The notes under the pieces were generated by a model. The model was not told the origin of the DNA, searched no databases, and worked only from the letters and a program-made list of their open reading frames with translations. A program made the position numbers and the translations under genes. 64,000 nt of DNA from Schistocerca nitens (taxonomy: Eukaryota > Arthropoda > Insecta > Orthoptera > Acrididae), in assembly GCF_023898315.1 (NCBI RefSeq), contig NC_064617.1:616953000-617016999 (forward strand), written 5' to 3'. The first letter of the stretch is position 1. Each line of letters starts with the position of its first letter. Of this stretch, positions 1-11,760 are shown piece after piece.

Positions 1-2445
1 AAACCATACATTTATGAAATTTGGAAATAGGTTGAAATCTAGAGCAAGAGAATAATTCAAAGATCATCCTTACCTCACACTGATGAACTATCATTAGAAT
101 GTTATTCCCAAGAAGGTGTGTTAATTTACAATGTCATGAAATTTCTTTGCATCAGATAGTGACAGAATGATATCAGCATATGTGATTTTTATTATTGCTT
201 ACTTAAATACTGTTACATTCAACAAAGAATATATGATTCTCTTGATTGTCATTAATATGTAGTTGTATGCGTCCATGGTAGTAAGATGACATTTTATTAT
301 TAAAAATTTTGTTCAGTATTTGCTGATCACTTAAAATGACATACTTTGTGACTGCAACTATATTATTATCGGTCATGCAACTAATCTGTACAATAGTGTT
401 GATGAAGTAATAAAACAAATTATGAAAACTGTACAGGTAATAAGGTGAAAGACAACCATTCACCATGTAAAGGAAGCATTGAATTCCCACTGGACTCAGA
501 AATAAAAATTGTCAAATATATCACATATGTTTTGAAAGCTGTAACATTTTTTTTTGAGCAATTGTGTGTATGACATGCAAGTTCCCTCCCTTCACAGGTC
601 ATATCCTCTAGAGTACACATAAAAAATGGCATATGGGTTTATGTTGAGGTTCTACTTTATTTCATCATTTTTCTGTGCTGTCATCTTCTGTGGCATAAAC
701 TTCTATTTTTTGTATTGCATTGTCTATTGTGTTTGTCCATGATCATCATAAAACTTCTGTATATGATGAACAAATAAGGCAGCTGTGAACATTTTTCCCA
801 ATATTAATGCTGTTAATTACCTCTTCAGCTCAACAAAGCTCTTGTTGTACACACTGGATCCCAACAGCCTTTTCTGCAGTGAATCAGTCATGTTTCCTGT
901 AAAGGAACTATAATCTTTTAATTTAGTCTGTTTTTGTCATGCACAACTGTTTGCTAGTTTGTCAATATTTGAATGTATTTTCTGTGAGTCTTGTTTTAGT
1001 TTCTTGCATTTGTCTGTGTTTTATGTCTTCTTGTCATTTATTTTTAAGTCACACAGAATATGGTTCCATAATTCGGGGAGCAGTTCAGTCAGTATGAATC
1101 AGAGTGCATTAAAATTCAGTACTTTACTGCACCACCTAGTGAGAGTTTCCAGAATGATTGAAAGAAATAAGCGTGAGAAATGTGCCATGTCACATGTAGT
1201 TGCTAAGAATTTTTTTGCTTGCTGATGATATTTGTTGGATAAGAAGAATTATTTGAAAGTTTTGTTTTGTGAGTGTATTGTGCCTGATTCCTTGAATTTT
1301 TTATTTTCTTGTGTATAACTCTAGCATACAGATAGTTAGTCAACAGCACAATATGAATTCTCCTTCCAACTTATTAGGGAATTATTTGGAATGTGAGTGA
1401 AAGTTAAGGAACTTGGTGCTCCTTGGCATGGTTGAAACATTAATTAAAAATAAAAACATAGCAATCCTGGAAAGGATAGATATGAAATTTAAAGGACAGT
1501 AACATGTTTATCCAGTTTTAGTATGTGAAGTCTGCAAGCTAAATATGCTACTTATAGATCTTATCGTGGAGAGAGCTGTTGGTGTTATTTAGTAATTCGT
1601 TATAAAATGGGAAGGAGATACATATGTGAACTTACTGAAAAGCCCGAGAACCAAAGTTCTGACAGGTAAATGTCACAGCCCTCTGCAGTAAGGAAACACA
1701 TGCCACACATGTTCTGGAAGGAATCTGTGAATTGTCACATGAAGAGGAATTTGTGATTGTTGCAAAGAGACAGTACTTCAGATAATGTTGTTAAGTTGTA
1801 ATGGGAAAGAAGTTGATAGTTTTACTACCTACTTTTGAAATCTGGTAAATGCATGTGACTAAAGGAATCCAACATAAATACCTGTGAAATATTAAATTAG
1901 TGTTCCAGTGTCTCATATAGTAACACACATTTTAAAGCCAGTGTGTCCATATATTGTTTCCATTTTTAGATGTATGAGTGATAAAATTAATCAAGAGGAA
2001 CAATTCACTGAAAGAACAGAACACAACACAAGACCAGCATGTGCAATAGACTTCACAATGTTGTCCTTGGTCTACAGCATTCGTCAATAATAAAAAAATG
2101 ATGTGTCTTGAGAAGTAATAATACAGTGAAGCTCTTGAACTAAGAAATTTTCCTCAACCACATATTCTTTGCTTTCAAAAAAACTGTTAACTCTTATAAT
2201 TACAATATGAAATGAAACAATAACAATTTTACTCAGGTACAATGACATTGTTATAATGGTAGATATGCTCTTTCTTACACAAAACAAATGTTGTAAGAAA
2301 GGATTGGCAGGAAAAGTAATTGTTTCATGATTTCTCTATAAGAAATGCCAAACCTTTGAATTTAAACTATTCACAATTTCATAATGGTTCATCATAGTAA
2401 TATTAAGATTACTGGCAGTTCTTTCCATAATCCATCATCATAGCA
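1..2445. other. 3' flank and probable 3' UTR of the guanylate cyclase gene; no other gene seen
   Basis: This AT-rich stretch lies downstream (minus-strand sense) of the cyclase stop codon, so its right part is presumably 3' UTR. Minus-strand AATAAA signals occur near 1299, 1038 and 655, but none can be chosen from sequence alone. Short open frames on both strands have no recognisable domain and look random. A diverged interspersed repeat covers about 960-1440 and is listed separately. Confidence 0.5.
960..1440 (+). repeat. Unclassified interspersed repeat, copy 1
   Basis: The segment shares ordered patches with 11340-11760: a CACCTAGTGAGAGTTTC-type block (1130-1148), a GCTTGCTGA block, a GTGAGTGTATTGTGCCTGA-type block and CAATATGAATTC further on. 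The spacing between blocks is similar in both places. No coding potential or terminal repeat is visible. It looks like an old dispersed repeat of unknown class. The boundaries are approximate. Confidence 0.45.
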
Positions 2446-2580
2446 TCAAATATAAGTATCATCTCTAAGACGTCTCATGAACACTGGCTGTGTATCTGTA
2501 AGATATGTGCTGAGATGTGCTGATCGAGAGATGCCCCCTTCTTTGCACGTCAGCCAATAAGTGTCGAGCAAACCTTTTCC
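2446..2580 (-). CDS. Receptor-type guanylate cyclase, terminal coding exon
   Basis: This is the last coding exon of a membrane guanylate cyclase, the enzyme that converts GTP to cGMP. On the minus strand it begins right after a strong splice acceptor (pyrimidine-rich tract, then TTTTCCAG) at 2581-2582. It encodes 44 residues starting GKGLLDTYWLTCKEGG, which matches the conserved end of class III guanylate cyclase catalytic domains (KGKGxMxTYWL). A short tail containing DTQPVFMRRLRDD and a TGA stop follow. The phase (0) and protein sequence join exactly to the exon at 49695-49786, whose last residues are GLVDVK, recreating the VKGKG motif. The TYWL-CKEGG tail suggests a receptor-type rather than a soluble cyclase; the subfamily is not assigned. 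Codons are intact and the sequence is unlike the surrounding transposons. Confidence 0.87.
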   Translation of the reverse strand, partial: GKGLLDTYWLTCKEGGISRSAHLSTYLTDTQPVFMRRLRDDTYI

Positions 2581-2974
2581 CTGGAAAACAGAAAACAAAT
2601 AAAACTCATATAGCATGCACAGTATACAATTTTTACGGTCAGTGATAGCTACAGGAGATACATCCCAATGTATTTCTTTATTTTTATATTCAGGTTTCTT
2701 TTGACAGTTGGGCAAGTTTTTTCACACTTGCAGTCGCTATCCATGTGTAGAAAAATTTCTATTCTTGAAGCTGAGAGTTACTAGTGGAAATGGCATTGTT
2801 TATTGGAGATCCCATGTATTTGTAAAGTCAAAATTACCATGGCCCAAATGGGCTACAGGTTACTTACATTGGGAGGAATGCTAGAAGTTTTATATTATTC
2901 CATGAAATGTCTGGCTTGCCCCCTCAAAATCTCGTGGAATACTCATTATGTAGCAAAAACTTCAAGATACACGA
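2581..2974. other. Intronic, nothing recognised
   Basis: AT-rich intron sequence next to the terminal-exon acceptor. I see no domain, repeat pair or RNA signature here. Confidence 0.5.
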
Positions 2975-3440
2975 TTTATACAGGGTTATTCATAAGTTTT
3001 TTTAAACTTTATTTTTATATTCTTATATAAATCCAGGGCTTCAGAAGATGACTTTGTGTAAACTATAAGACATACAGAAGATAGACGCTCGTCAGTGGAT
3101 ACAGCATATCTTCAAGATTTTAACATACATTACAGGTGCTCAATGTGGACACTGTTCTTGACATGGCAAACATTAAAATGTGTGTGAAATTCAGTGAAGG
3201 TGCTTACACAAATTTCTCAGGAAGTTGCAACAGTAACCCACTTATGAAATCTATGACAATAACAGTGCAGATGATTTCTCTACACCTTCTGACACACCTG
3301 TCCCATAGTGCAACTACACCACAGTGCATATTATCAATTGAAACTTGCAGAGATGCTCTATTGAGAGATGCTCTATGCAGAGATGCTCTATCCACCGATG
3401 TTTGTAATTTTTCTGTATATCTTGTAGTTCTGACATAGTT
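2975..3440 (-). mobile_element. Possible Tc1/mariner-type transposon remnant
   Basis: The segment opens with TACAGGGTTATTCAT at 2980-2994, a form common at ends of IS630-Tc1-mariner elements. Minus-strand translation of 3140-3260 gives decayed text ending in HIEHL followed by a stop, like the C-terminal end of some insect transposases of this superfamily. No matching second terminal repeat was found. The call rests on weak similarity. Confidence 0.3.
3351..3392 (+). repeat. Three near-tandem copies of a GAGATGCTCTAT unit
   Basis: The 12-nt unit GAGATGCTCTAT, spaced by two to three bases, occurs three times in a row. It is a small local tandem repeat with no evident function. Confidence 0.7.
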
Positions 3441-4099
3441 ACCTTCTGAAATCCCAGAGGTACTTAAGGGTAATATTGTGTATTGATCTTGAAAGCTCTT
3501 TAATCACAAGAGTAACAGATACAAATCTGCTGGTGAATGAATTGTAGATCAGGTATCAGTCAATGTTTTTGGGAGATGAGATGCATTACAGAAATCAATT
3601 GTATGGTTGAGGAGATTTGACGCAATCATCTAATGCAGCTCAGGGGAGAGTACAATGTTTCCTACTAAAATTTGCTTTAACATAGCTAGTGTAGAGCAGT
3701 AGTTTGAAAACAGTGGATAAGTTCCATTGCTGGTAGAAATTTTGTGTAGATACTATGAGGTCTTTCAGTGACTACTAACAGCCTATATTCATGGCAGAAC
3801 AAAGACTGAAGTATAGAGCCAATTGTCAAAGGGAAACTAACCAGTCATATATATACTGTCAAGAAAAATATTCCAGCTCGAAGAATATAATGGATGAATC
3901 TGCTGCTGCAGTTTAGGGCATAAGTGACTAGTGATGAGCTAACGAACAGGAGTGTCTACAGACTATGTTGTTTTATGACATATGGATATGTGTGCTCACA
4001 ATATGTAACAGCATCACGAATGTATTTAATAGCTATGACAATGACACATAAATGTGTCAGCTCATTTTAAGTTGACATGGCTTAAAGCCACAAAAATCT
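3441..4099. other. Intronic, mostly unrecognised sequence leading into a hammerhead-like motif
   Basis: No coding signal is visible. The right part (about 3880-4200) may be the body of the repeat that carries the motif at 4104, because transcript-like features (AATAAA at 4139) follow the motif, but its start cannot be fixed. Confidence 0.4.
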
Positions 4100-4137
4100 G
4101 TACCTGATAATGGCCTAAGGCCGAAATTGCAATCATG
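4100..4137 (+). ncRNA. Hammerhead-ribozyme-like motif (third, unassigned family)
   Basis: The core reads CTGATAA (4104-4110), one unpaired T, stem II GGCC-TAA-GGCC (4112-4122), then GAAA (4123-4126). A self-complementary TTGCAA (stem III, 4127-4132) follows, then TC (4133-4134) as candidate cleavage position. Relative to the CTGATGA consensus one core base differs (G8 to A). The layout matches the other hammerhead-like motifs in this window. Stem I pairing is weak, so activity is doubtful; the structural match itself is clear. An AATAAA follows closely. Confidence 0.55.
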
Positions 4138-4412
4138 AAATAAAAAGAGTGTTACAGTCACTGGCATATATATGATGTCTTTTATAAAGGTCTACATGAC
4201 TGTGAATCCCAGGTATAAAAAGTTAATTAATTCTCAAAAGTTTTCTGTAAGTCTACAATTACTAGAAGTGCAGGTTTGCCTTTCCTTAATCTTTCTTCCA
4301 AGATAAGTCGTAGGGTCAGTATTGCCTCACGTGTTCCAACATTTCTACAGAATCCAAACTGAACTTCCCCAAGGTTGGCCTCTACCAGTTTCTCCATTTT
4401 TCTGTAAAGAAT

Positions 4413-4907
4413 TTATGTTAGTATTTTACAGCCATGACTTATTAAACTGATAGTTCTGTAATTTTCACACCTGTTAACATCTGCTTTCTTCAGGATTGGA
4501 ATTATTATATTCTTCTTGAAGTCCGAGGGTATTTTGCCTGTCTGATACATCTTGCTCACCAGATTGAAGAGTTTTGTCATGGCTGAGGCTCCCAAGGCTG
4601 GCTCTAATTTTCTACTTTCATCAGTTAAATTCAATATCTCTTCTGTCACCCAAAGATTTCTACTAGCCCTTGTCTTTTTACCTACTTGGTCTAATGGAAT
4701 GTTTATTCCTGGGGCCTTGTTTCGACTTAGCTCTTTCAGTGCTCTGTCAAACTCTTCAGGCAATATCATATCTCCCACTTCATCTTCATCAATGTCCTCC
4801 TGCATTTCCATAATATTGCCCTCAAGTACATTGCCCTTGTATGGACCCTCTGCTTTCCCTTTTTGCTTAGAACTGTTTTTCCATATGAGCTGCTGATATT
4901 CATACAA
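4413..4907 (-). pseudogene. RTE reverse transcriptase N-terminal part with misplaced linker duplicate
   Basis: The segment encodes the first RT blocks (RALKELSRNKAPGI; then LGASAMTKLFNLVSKMYQTG, KIPSDFKKNIIIPILKKADV). Between them sits a second copy of the linker piece DQVGKKTRASRNLW, which belongs downstream of the endonuclease and is present in its proper place at about 5097-5179. The result is an internally rearranged, inactive RT. Sequence continues leftward through decayed RT to about 4217. Confidence 0.75.
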
Positions 4908-5197
4908 GTAGTTCTCTTTTCTTCAAAGGCCTCTTTAATTTTCCTGTAGGCAGTATCTATCTTACCCCTAGTGCCTCTAGATCCTTACATTTGTCCTCTA
5001 GCCATCCCTGCTTAGCCATTTTCCACTTCCTGCTGATCTCGTTTTTGAGAAGTTTGTACTCATTTTTGCTTGTTTCATTTACTGCATTTTTATATTTTCT
5101 CCTTTCATCAGTTAAATTCAATATCTCTTCTGCCACCCAAAGATTTCTACTAGCCCTTGTCTTTTTACCTACTTGGTCCTCTGCTGCCTTCACTATT

Positions 5198-5878
5198 TCA
5201 TACCCATTCTTCTTCTACTGTAATAATTTCCCCCATATTTGTGAATCGTTCCCTAACACTCTCCCTGAAACTCTCTACAACCTGTGGTTTTTTCAGTTTA
5301 TCCAGGTCCCATATCCTTAAATTCCCACCTTTTAGCAGTTTCTTCAGTTTTAATCTACAGTTCATAACCAACAGATTGTGGTCCGAGTCCACATCTTCCC
5401 CTGGAAATGTATTACAATTTAAAGCTGGATTCCTAAATCTCTGTCTTTCCATTATGTAATTGATCTGAAACCTTCCAGTACCTCCAGGCCTCTTCCACAT
5501 ATATAACCTTCTTTCACGATTCTTGAACCAAGTATTAGCTATGATTAAGTTATGCTCTGTGCAGAATTCTACCAGGCGGCTTCCTCTTTCATTCCGTACC
5601 CCCATTCAGTATTCACCTACTACTTTTCCTTCTCTTCCTTTTCCTACTATACAATTCCAGTCCTCCGTGACTATTAAATTTTTGTCTCCCTTCACTATCT
5701 GAATCATTTCTTTTATCTCATCATAAATTTCTTCAATCTCTTCATCGTCTGTGGAACTAGTTGGCACATAAACTTGTACTACTTTGGTCGGCATGGGCTT
5801 CGGGTCTATCTTGGCTACAATAATGCATTCACTATGCTGTTCATGGTAGCTTACCCATACTCTGATTTTTTTATTCAT
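5198..5878 (-). pseudogene. RTE endonuclease domain (broken)
   Basis: Two adjacent minus-strand open segments (5606-5878 and 5198-5605) together cover the second half of an apurinic-type endonuclease, which nicks target DNA during LINE insertion. Visible motifs are VVQVYVPTSSTDDEE, a degraded GDWN block (EDWNCIVGKG), RGSRLVEFCTEHNLII and the active-site SDHNLL. A stop codon separates the two segments. The N-terminal catalytic part is decayed at 5880-6080. The family is shared with the copies at 12128, 54190, 57180 and 61521. Confidence 0.75.
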
Positions 5879-6520
5879 TGTTAAAACTTACTCCTGCATT
5901 ACCCCTATTTGATTTTGTATTTATAACCCTGTATTCACAGGACCAGAAGTCTTGTTCTCCCTGCCACCAAACTTCACTAATTCCCACTATGTCTAACTTT
6001 AATCTATCCGTTTCCCTTCTTAAATATTCTAACCTACCTGCCCGATTAAGGGATCTGACATCCCACTCCGATCTGTAGAATGCCAGTTTTCTCTCTCCTC
6101 ATAATGACATCCTCCTGAGTAGTCCCCACCCAGAGATCCAAATGGGGGACTATTTTACCTCCGGAATATTTTACCCAAGAGGACTCCATCAACATTAACC
6201 ATACAGTAAAGTTGCATGCCCTTGAAAAAAATTACAGCTGTAGTTTCCCCTTGCTTTCAGCCATTTGCAGTACCAGCACAGCAAGGTCGTTTTGGTTAAT
6301 GTTACAAGGCCAGATCAGTCAATCATCCAAACTGTTGCCCCACCCCCCTCCCCCCAACTACTGAAAAGGCTGCTGCCCCTCTTCAAGAACCACATGTTTG
6401 TCTAGCCTCTCAACAGATACCCTTCCATTGTGGTTGCACCTATGGTAAGACTATCTGTGTCACTGGGGCATGGAAGCCTCCCCACCAACAGCAAGGTCCA
6501 TGGTTCATGGGGAGGGGGGG

Positions 6521-7924
6521 TCTTGGTCAGGTATGACCTTGGAATACCGTATTGGCTTGGGTGAAGTTTGGTAGTGTGTTCAATGGAGCATGGAGCTCAG
6601 AGAGCATTCCACACACCCAAAACCGTGCAGAGAGTGAGGGAAGCTTTTGAACATAATCTTCTGCCCACCAACAGTCATGTATTTTAGGGGTGAGTCGAAG
6701 TAGTTTATGCTGAACCCTTAAGGAGATCAAATTTTATCCTTTCAAATAGCGTTGAAACTTATTCCCAGATACAAGGAAGCTCAAGGTATTTCCCATACTG
6801 CCATAATAAATTTGCTAAGCAAAATACCTGGTTCCTTGAATAATTTGTTCACTTCTGATGAAGACCATTTACAACTTTGAGGCTTCGTCAACAAACAATT
6901 TGTGCAGTACTGGTCTCCAGTGAAGCTCAAAGAGCTGCATGAAAAGCCACTACATTCTCCCAAAGTGACAGCTTGTGGTGGATTTGATGTTTTTGGGATT
7001 TTAGGCCTTTTTCTTTAATGATGCTGGATAAATAGTGACTGTTAATTCACATTTAGCAAGAGGGGACATTAGCTTAGTTCAGACACATGACACATCATGG
7101 CTGTTATTTGTGGAATGTTTGGAAGTGCTGTCACTCGTTTTGGAGGCATCACTTGGTCTCCTTGGCCATCTGACAATTCTGTGCAAAATATTTTCGTATG
7201 GGGATTCTTGAAAGACCATTTCCTCTGGAGACGTAATAATGAATGTACAAGAACTCAAACAAATGTATCCAAGTTGGAGAAGAATAGTGCTTCTAATTCT
7301 GATGATGGGAAAGAAACAGATCAAGGGTTCAAAAGTTCAGACAGTTCAAAAATGTCATATCCAACAATTGAAGGTTTTCCCCTCACCCAGTAAATATCAA
7401 GTAAGCTACAGAGTTCTGGTAAATACACATGTGAAATATTTATGGGATTTATTATAACAGTGGTTATGTAATGGCCATTAAAATGCATTAGAAATTTTTC
7501 TAGTAACAATGTATGTTATGCTACTTCCCAAGCAGAAAGAAGTCAAGCCAGCTTCATTGACCAGTTAAGTGTGACAAAACGAATGTGCAGCAAATAGGAA
7601 GTGATATAACTGCCAAAACCAAATTAATTTGAACACATCCAGTACCAGATACAGTCTTTTATCTAAACTGAGTAAAGCCAATTTTGGATGCCGACCATGT
7701 AGGAAGGCACTCTAACTTAGTGTTGTGTGGTGGTCACACTGTATCAGAGGTGATACTGTCATCATTAATTGAGGGTACTCCCACCACAGAAACTTGATAA
7801 ATCCTAGGAAGGAGAGGGACATGCACTGAAGAATAATGCATGGTAATATTTGCAGTTACACCCTACAAAACAAATGATTCCTAAGTTATCATTCAACTGA
7901 TATTTCAGTAAGATGGAGGAAAAC

Positions 7925-7926
<2 letters not shown>
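6521..7926. other. Intronic, no supported gene
   Basis: Plus-strand 7097-7250 encodes WSPWPSD and VWGFLKDHFLW, faintly like the SPDLxxxDFFLWGxLKD block of mariner-type transposases, but this is too degraded to call. The rest shows no domain, terminal repeat or structured RNA. Confidence 0.4.

Positions 7927-7966
<40 letters not shown>
7927..7966 (+). repeat. (TAA)n microsatellite
   Basis: About thirteen uninterrupted TAA units. Position and orientation fit the 3' tail of the minus-strand LINE that begins here. Confidence 0.9.
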
Positions 7967-10960
7967 GAAATAATAACAATACTTTATTCAACATTGAATG
8001 ATGCATTGCATATGTACAAAAACAGGCTACAATTCTTGATACATAACACAATAATACATTCTTCTGAATACATCATTGATTAACAAAGTGATTAGATTGC
8101 AAATAAAATGGTTTTCTTAACACTGTTAACAATTTTTTCAAAACACTTCTTATTTTGCATGTAATTATGATAGTCCTTTAATGTGTAAAATAGGTTTTGT
8201 GACAGGAATTTCTGTAGCTGAAATTTAAATTTCAGTATGGGAAGGTTCATAACTACTGGGCAGTGCTGGGCTAATTTTAAATAAACATATTGTGGACACT
8301 TTTATTTCTGTTCTGTGGCTGCTGATGTAAATTTTTTCTTTATTTTTGGTATTTTACTGATGCAAATCTTTTAGCAAATAATACGGCTTTTAGAATGTAC
8401 GTATTTACTAGGTTAGCACACCACATTTTGGAAACAGGCCATAGCATGGTTCCTTGTAGTTTGCTCCACAGATGATTTTTATAGCTCATTTTTGGAATAG
8501 CAATAGTTTATTTAGATTTGCTTTGGTTGTTGCTCCCCAAATATATATTCCATAATTCAGGTGAGAGGAAAATAAAACGTGGTATGCATTCTTTAGGACA
8601 ATAGTGTCTTTGCAGTACTTACTAACCATAGTAACTGCAAATATATTCCTAGACAATTTACTTGAACTTACTTGCTAGAATGTCAGCATGTGTGTTCCAT
8701 TTTAGATTATTTGTTTGACTGAGGAGTTTTACACTAAACTCTTTTATTTACTTATTCATGGCCTATGTATAGAGTAATTTCATCATTAAATCTACTATTG
8801 TTGAAGTTCATGAGACATGTTTCACTGGTGTTACATTTAAGTGCCTTTCATTAAAGTATTGAACAATTTCATTTGTCACATTATTACACTGGGTCTCTAG
8901 TTCATTAAATGATTCCTTTTTATACTCAATGGATGTATCATCTTTACACAGAACTACTTTGGAACTTTGAGTGCAATATTTTATGTCATTTACATAAATT
9001 AGAAACAGAAGAGGACTCAGTACCAAGCCCTATGGCAGTACGTATTTTATATTAATGATTTTGGATTTGTGAACACCACTTTCATCTTCAAGCAGTACAC
9101 ACTTTTTCAGTATTCATGTAAGACTTTACTAGCACATGAGCAGTGTCTCTGATACCAAGGTTCCATAGCTTATCTAATGGATAGTAGAGTTCACACACAC
9201 AAAAACTTTTTGTAGCTCAAGGTAAATACCTGCAACATGTTGCTTGTTCCCGATTCCACTTATTACCTCTTCAGTTAACTGAGCAGCTGCTGTGCTAGTT
9301 GATTCACATTTTAAGAATCCCTTTTCATTTCCAAACATTACATTGTGCTTGTTGGCAAAGTTTATAATTCTTTTATACACAGAATGACTTTTTCAACTGT
9401 TTTGGGAAAGACACGAAGTATTGAGATAGGTCTGTAGTTTTCAGTTTCGTATTTTTGCCCTTTTTTAAAGACCAGTGTTATCTGGTCTGTTTTTAGTCTG
9501 CCTGGGAAGGTGCCAGATTTTATCACATTATTTTCTGCTACAGACAGAGATGCAGATACTTTTGTCTGCACACTTTTAATACATTACTACTGAGGCCATC
9601 ATGCCATGCAGAACCAAAGATTTCAAAGAGCTAATGAGGTTCATTATTTCTATGCAGTTTGTGGGGACTAGATATATGTTATGCTCCAATGGATAGCCTT
9701 TAAAATTATACTGTAGGTTTTGTTGTTTGTCATTGATAGCTTCACCTAATGAAGAAAATTATTCATTGAAAATATTTGCAATTTAAAGTTGTCTTTTATG
9801 ACTATACCACTGCGATCAACAAGTCCATACAGAAATTGTCTCTGCCTATTCTAAACCTTTTTATCTCTCCCCACCAGTTGAAACATTCTGTGAAGCCTTA
9901 AGCTTGTTTGCAATATATGTAGTTGCTTCTGGTGTGTATTAATAAATCTGTATATTATTTTTGATAAATTTTGAAGGCCTTCTTTAGATTGAGATTTTCC
10001 TCATTATTCAACATTGCACTATGGAATAACTCAAATTTTTCCCTTGCTTCAATGACATCATTATTTATACAGATACTTTTGCTTATATTTTTTGTTTAAC
10101 TTTTGTGGCTGCAACTGGGCATGTGGCATCACAACAGTACAAGAAGACAGCAGCAAAGCTATCATTAAAAAAGCTATTATTCTCAAACCATGGTGTGTGT
10201 GCTAACATGAAGCTCAGTCTGTTGATGTTATCATTATACGTAATTCTTTGGCTTACATATAGTGTCTTTTAGTGACAAAGGGCATCTCACTTGCTCCAAC
10301 TGAGGCTGTACTGGCTGATGATCAGAGATGGCTACTTTTAGCACAGATGTGCTGTAGGAAAGATGGGTGATATTTTTTATTATGTTCTCCAGGCAATTTG
10401 TTGCCAATTTCTGGAGTTGGCTTGTTGGTAAGTGGGTTTGGATTTAATTCATCAAGTAGAAGGTGCAGCTTTTTGGAGTTGGAATCATTGGTTAATAAAT
10501 CCATATTTATATCCCCTGCTATTATAATATTTACATGACCATTTATCCCAGAAAATGTACTGTCTATATATACATATCAACAAGCGAGAGAGATTTTTGA
10601 AAAATGTATCCATACACGCCCCAGGTGACCTGTACACACCAATAATTGCTGTTTTAGATTTATTGTAGCAAGTTCTGTGACTCCAATGCAGAATGCACTT
10701 AGTGTTGATAACACCGAAATTACTTGCATTTACAGTGAAGTTTGCTACACGACCACCAGTCTTGTTTTTCCTGCTAAAGGCAGAACAAAATTACACAGAC
10801 AGAGGTTGACTAATGCTAATCAGGTCTTCAGTGTACTAATGTTCAGTTGTGACTGAGATATCAGGTCTGTCGACATACCCATTGATATCCAGATTATTGT
10901 GCTTATCTTTAAGACTAGCAAGATTCTGGTGTACGACATTACATCAGAGTTTGTCCTGCT
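7927..10960 (-). mobile_element. Decayed non-LTR retrotransposon (Jockey/CR1-like group) with (TAA)n tail
   Basis: On the minus strand the order is endonuclease remnant (about 10322-10960; DINMDLL), RT blocks (9362-9571: FKKG and NYRPISIL; 9174-9380: GIYLELQKVFVCVN; 8808-9026: PLLFLIYVNDI and CKDDTS), then a C-terminal region near 8460-8600 resembling LINE text GIYIWGATT. The 3' end carries AATAAA (near 7982) followed by a TAA/TTA microsatellite (about 7927-7966), as expected for a LINE tail. Many frameshifts are present. The RT catalytic FADD has become CKDD. It is of the same broad clade as the LINE inside the Gypsy at 36492. Confidence 0.75.
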
Positions 10961-11339
10961 AGACCATACAGGGTGATTTAGGTCTAAAGTAAATTTCTGT
11001 ACAGATTGTTACAGATTTATGTTATGGGGAAGCATTTCGCATAATTCCCACATGGATTTAAATAATGGTGGTCAGAACTTTCGGAGCTGTTGATATATGA
11101 TATCACGAGCTGTTTTTCATACAGGTAGTAGCTAGTTGTAAGGCTGTGCATTGAAATGTCGCTTGGCTGTATGCAGCAAAAGTTTGGGCCATGGCTTCTA
11201 CTGAGTATAGTTCTTATGACCGTACCTGGTCTTTGAGCCAAAGGGTATCCTACGAAAATCCTCACAGTTTTCTCATTCTGGTGCTTATACCAGAATTACA
11301 GAAACTTCACTATGGAACCACTGTCTCTGTATATCCCTG
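10961..11339. other. Intronic, possible transposon end
   Basis: TACAGGGTGATTTAGG at 10967-10982 resembles an IS630-Tc1-mariner terminal repeat, but I found no partner end and no transposase. The rest is unrecognised. Confidence 0.3.
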
Positions 11340-11760
11340 TTATGCTTTGATGCTTCATTAACCAACATTCAGTATTTTTGTTTTGAAAGTGTTTTAGATA
11401 GCTTTTTTTTAGTTTTTCTCCTGCCTTTGGCTATTCTATCAGCTGTTAAAATAAGTCTACAAATCTCTCGCCAGAGTGCAGTAGAATTTGGTAACATTAG
11501 TATCACTACCTAGTGAGAGTTTCACAAATGATTATTGGAACAAAGCACATGAGATGTGTCCCGCTACTTTTCTTTACTTGCTGACAGCATTTGCGGATAA
11601 TGTGCATTATTTTTGTGAGTGTGCCTCTTTTTGTGAGTGGATTGTGTCTGAGTTTAATGAGTTTTACTTTCTAGCAAATAACAATGCAATATGAATTCAG
11701 TGTTCAATTTATCATGTAACAATTTGGTACATGCGGATTACATGAAGGTTCTGTGGTTGC
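11340..11760 (+). repeat. Unclassified interspersed repeat, copy 2
   Basis: Diverged partner of the repeat at 960-1440 in the same orientation: CACTACCTAGTGAGAGTTTC (11504-11523), TTACTTGCTGA, GTGAGTG-GATTGTGTCTGAG and GCAATATGAATTC line up in order with copy 1. No ORF or terminal structure is visible. The edges are approximate. Confidence 0.45.

Larger units (their letters stand above)
4217..6520 (-). mobile_element. RTE-type non-LTR retrotransposon (copy A), rearranged and 3'-truncated
   Basis: Read on the minus strand, this holds a 5' untranslated part (about 6100-6520), an APE-type endonuclease (about 5200-5880), a linker (4957-5193) and the start of a reverse transcriptase (4217-4907). 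The endonuclease shows RFQINYIMERQRFRN and SDHNLLVMNCRLKLKK, typical of RTE/BovB-like elements. The RT stops after DLQKTFEN, before the catalytic FADD block. LINEs are normally truncated at the 5' end, so loss of the 3' half implies later deletion or rearrangement. Several stops and frameshifts make it non-functional. Confidence 0.8.

Noticed and set aside
6848-6880. CTGATGA near 6848 as another hammerhead core
   Set aside because: There is no complementary stem II ending on GAAA downstream, so the match is chance. The same applies to CTGATGA at about 49829 and 62347.
7097-7393. Possible transposase frame (VWGFLKDHFLW)
   Set aside because: Only one short block resembles a mariner motif and the essential SPD residues are absent; no terminal repeats found.
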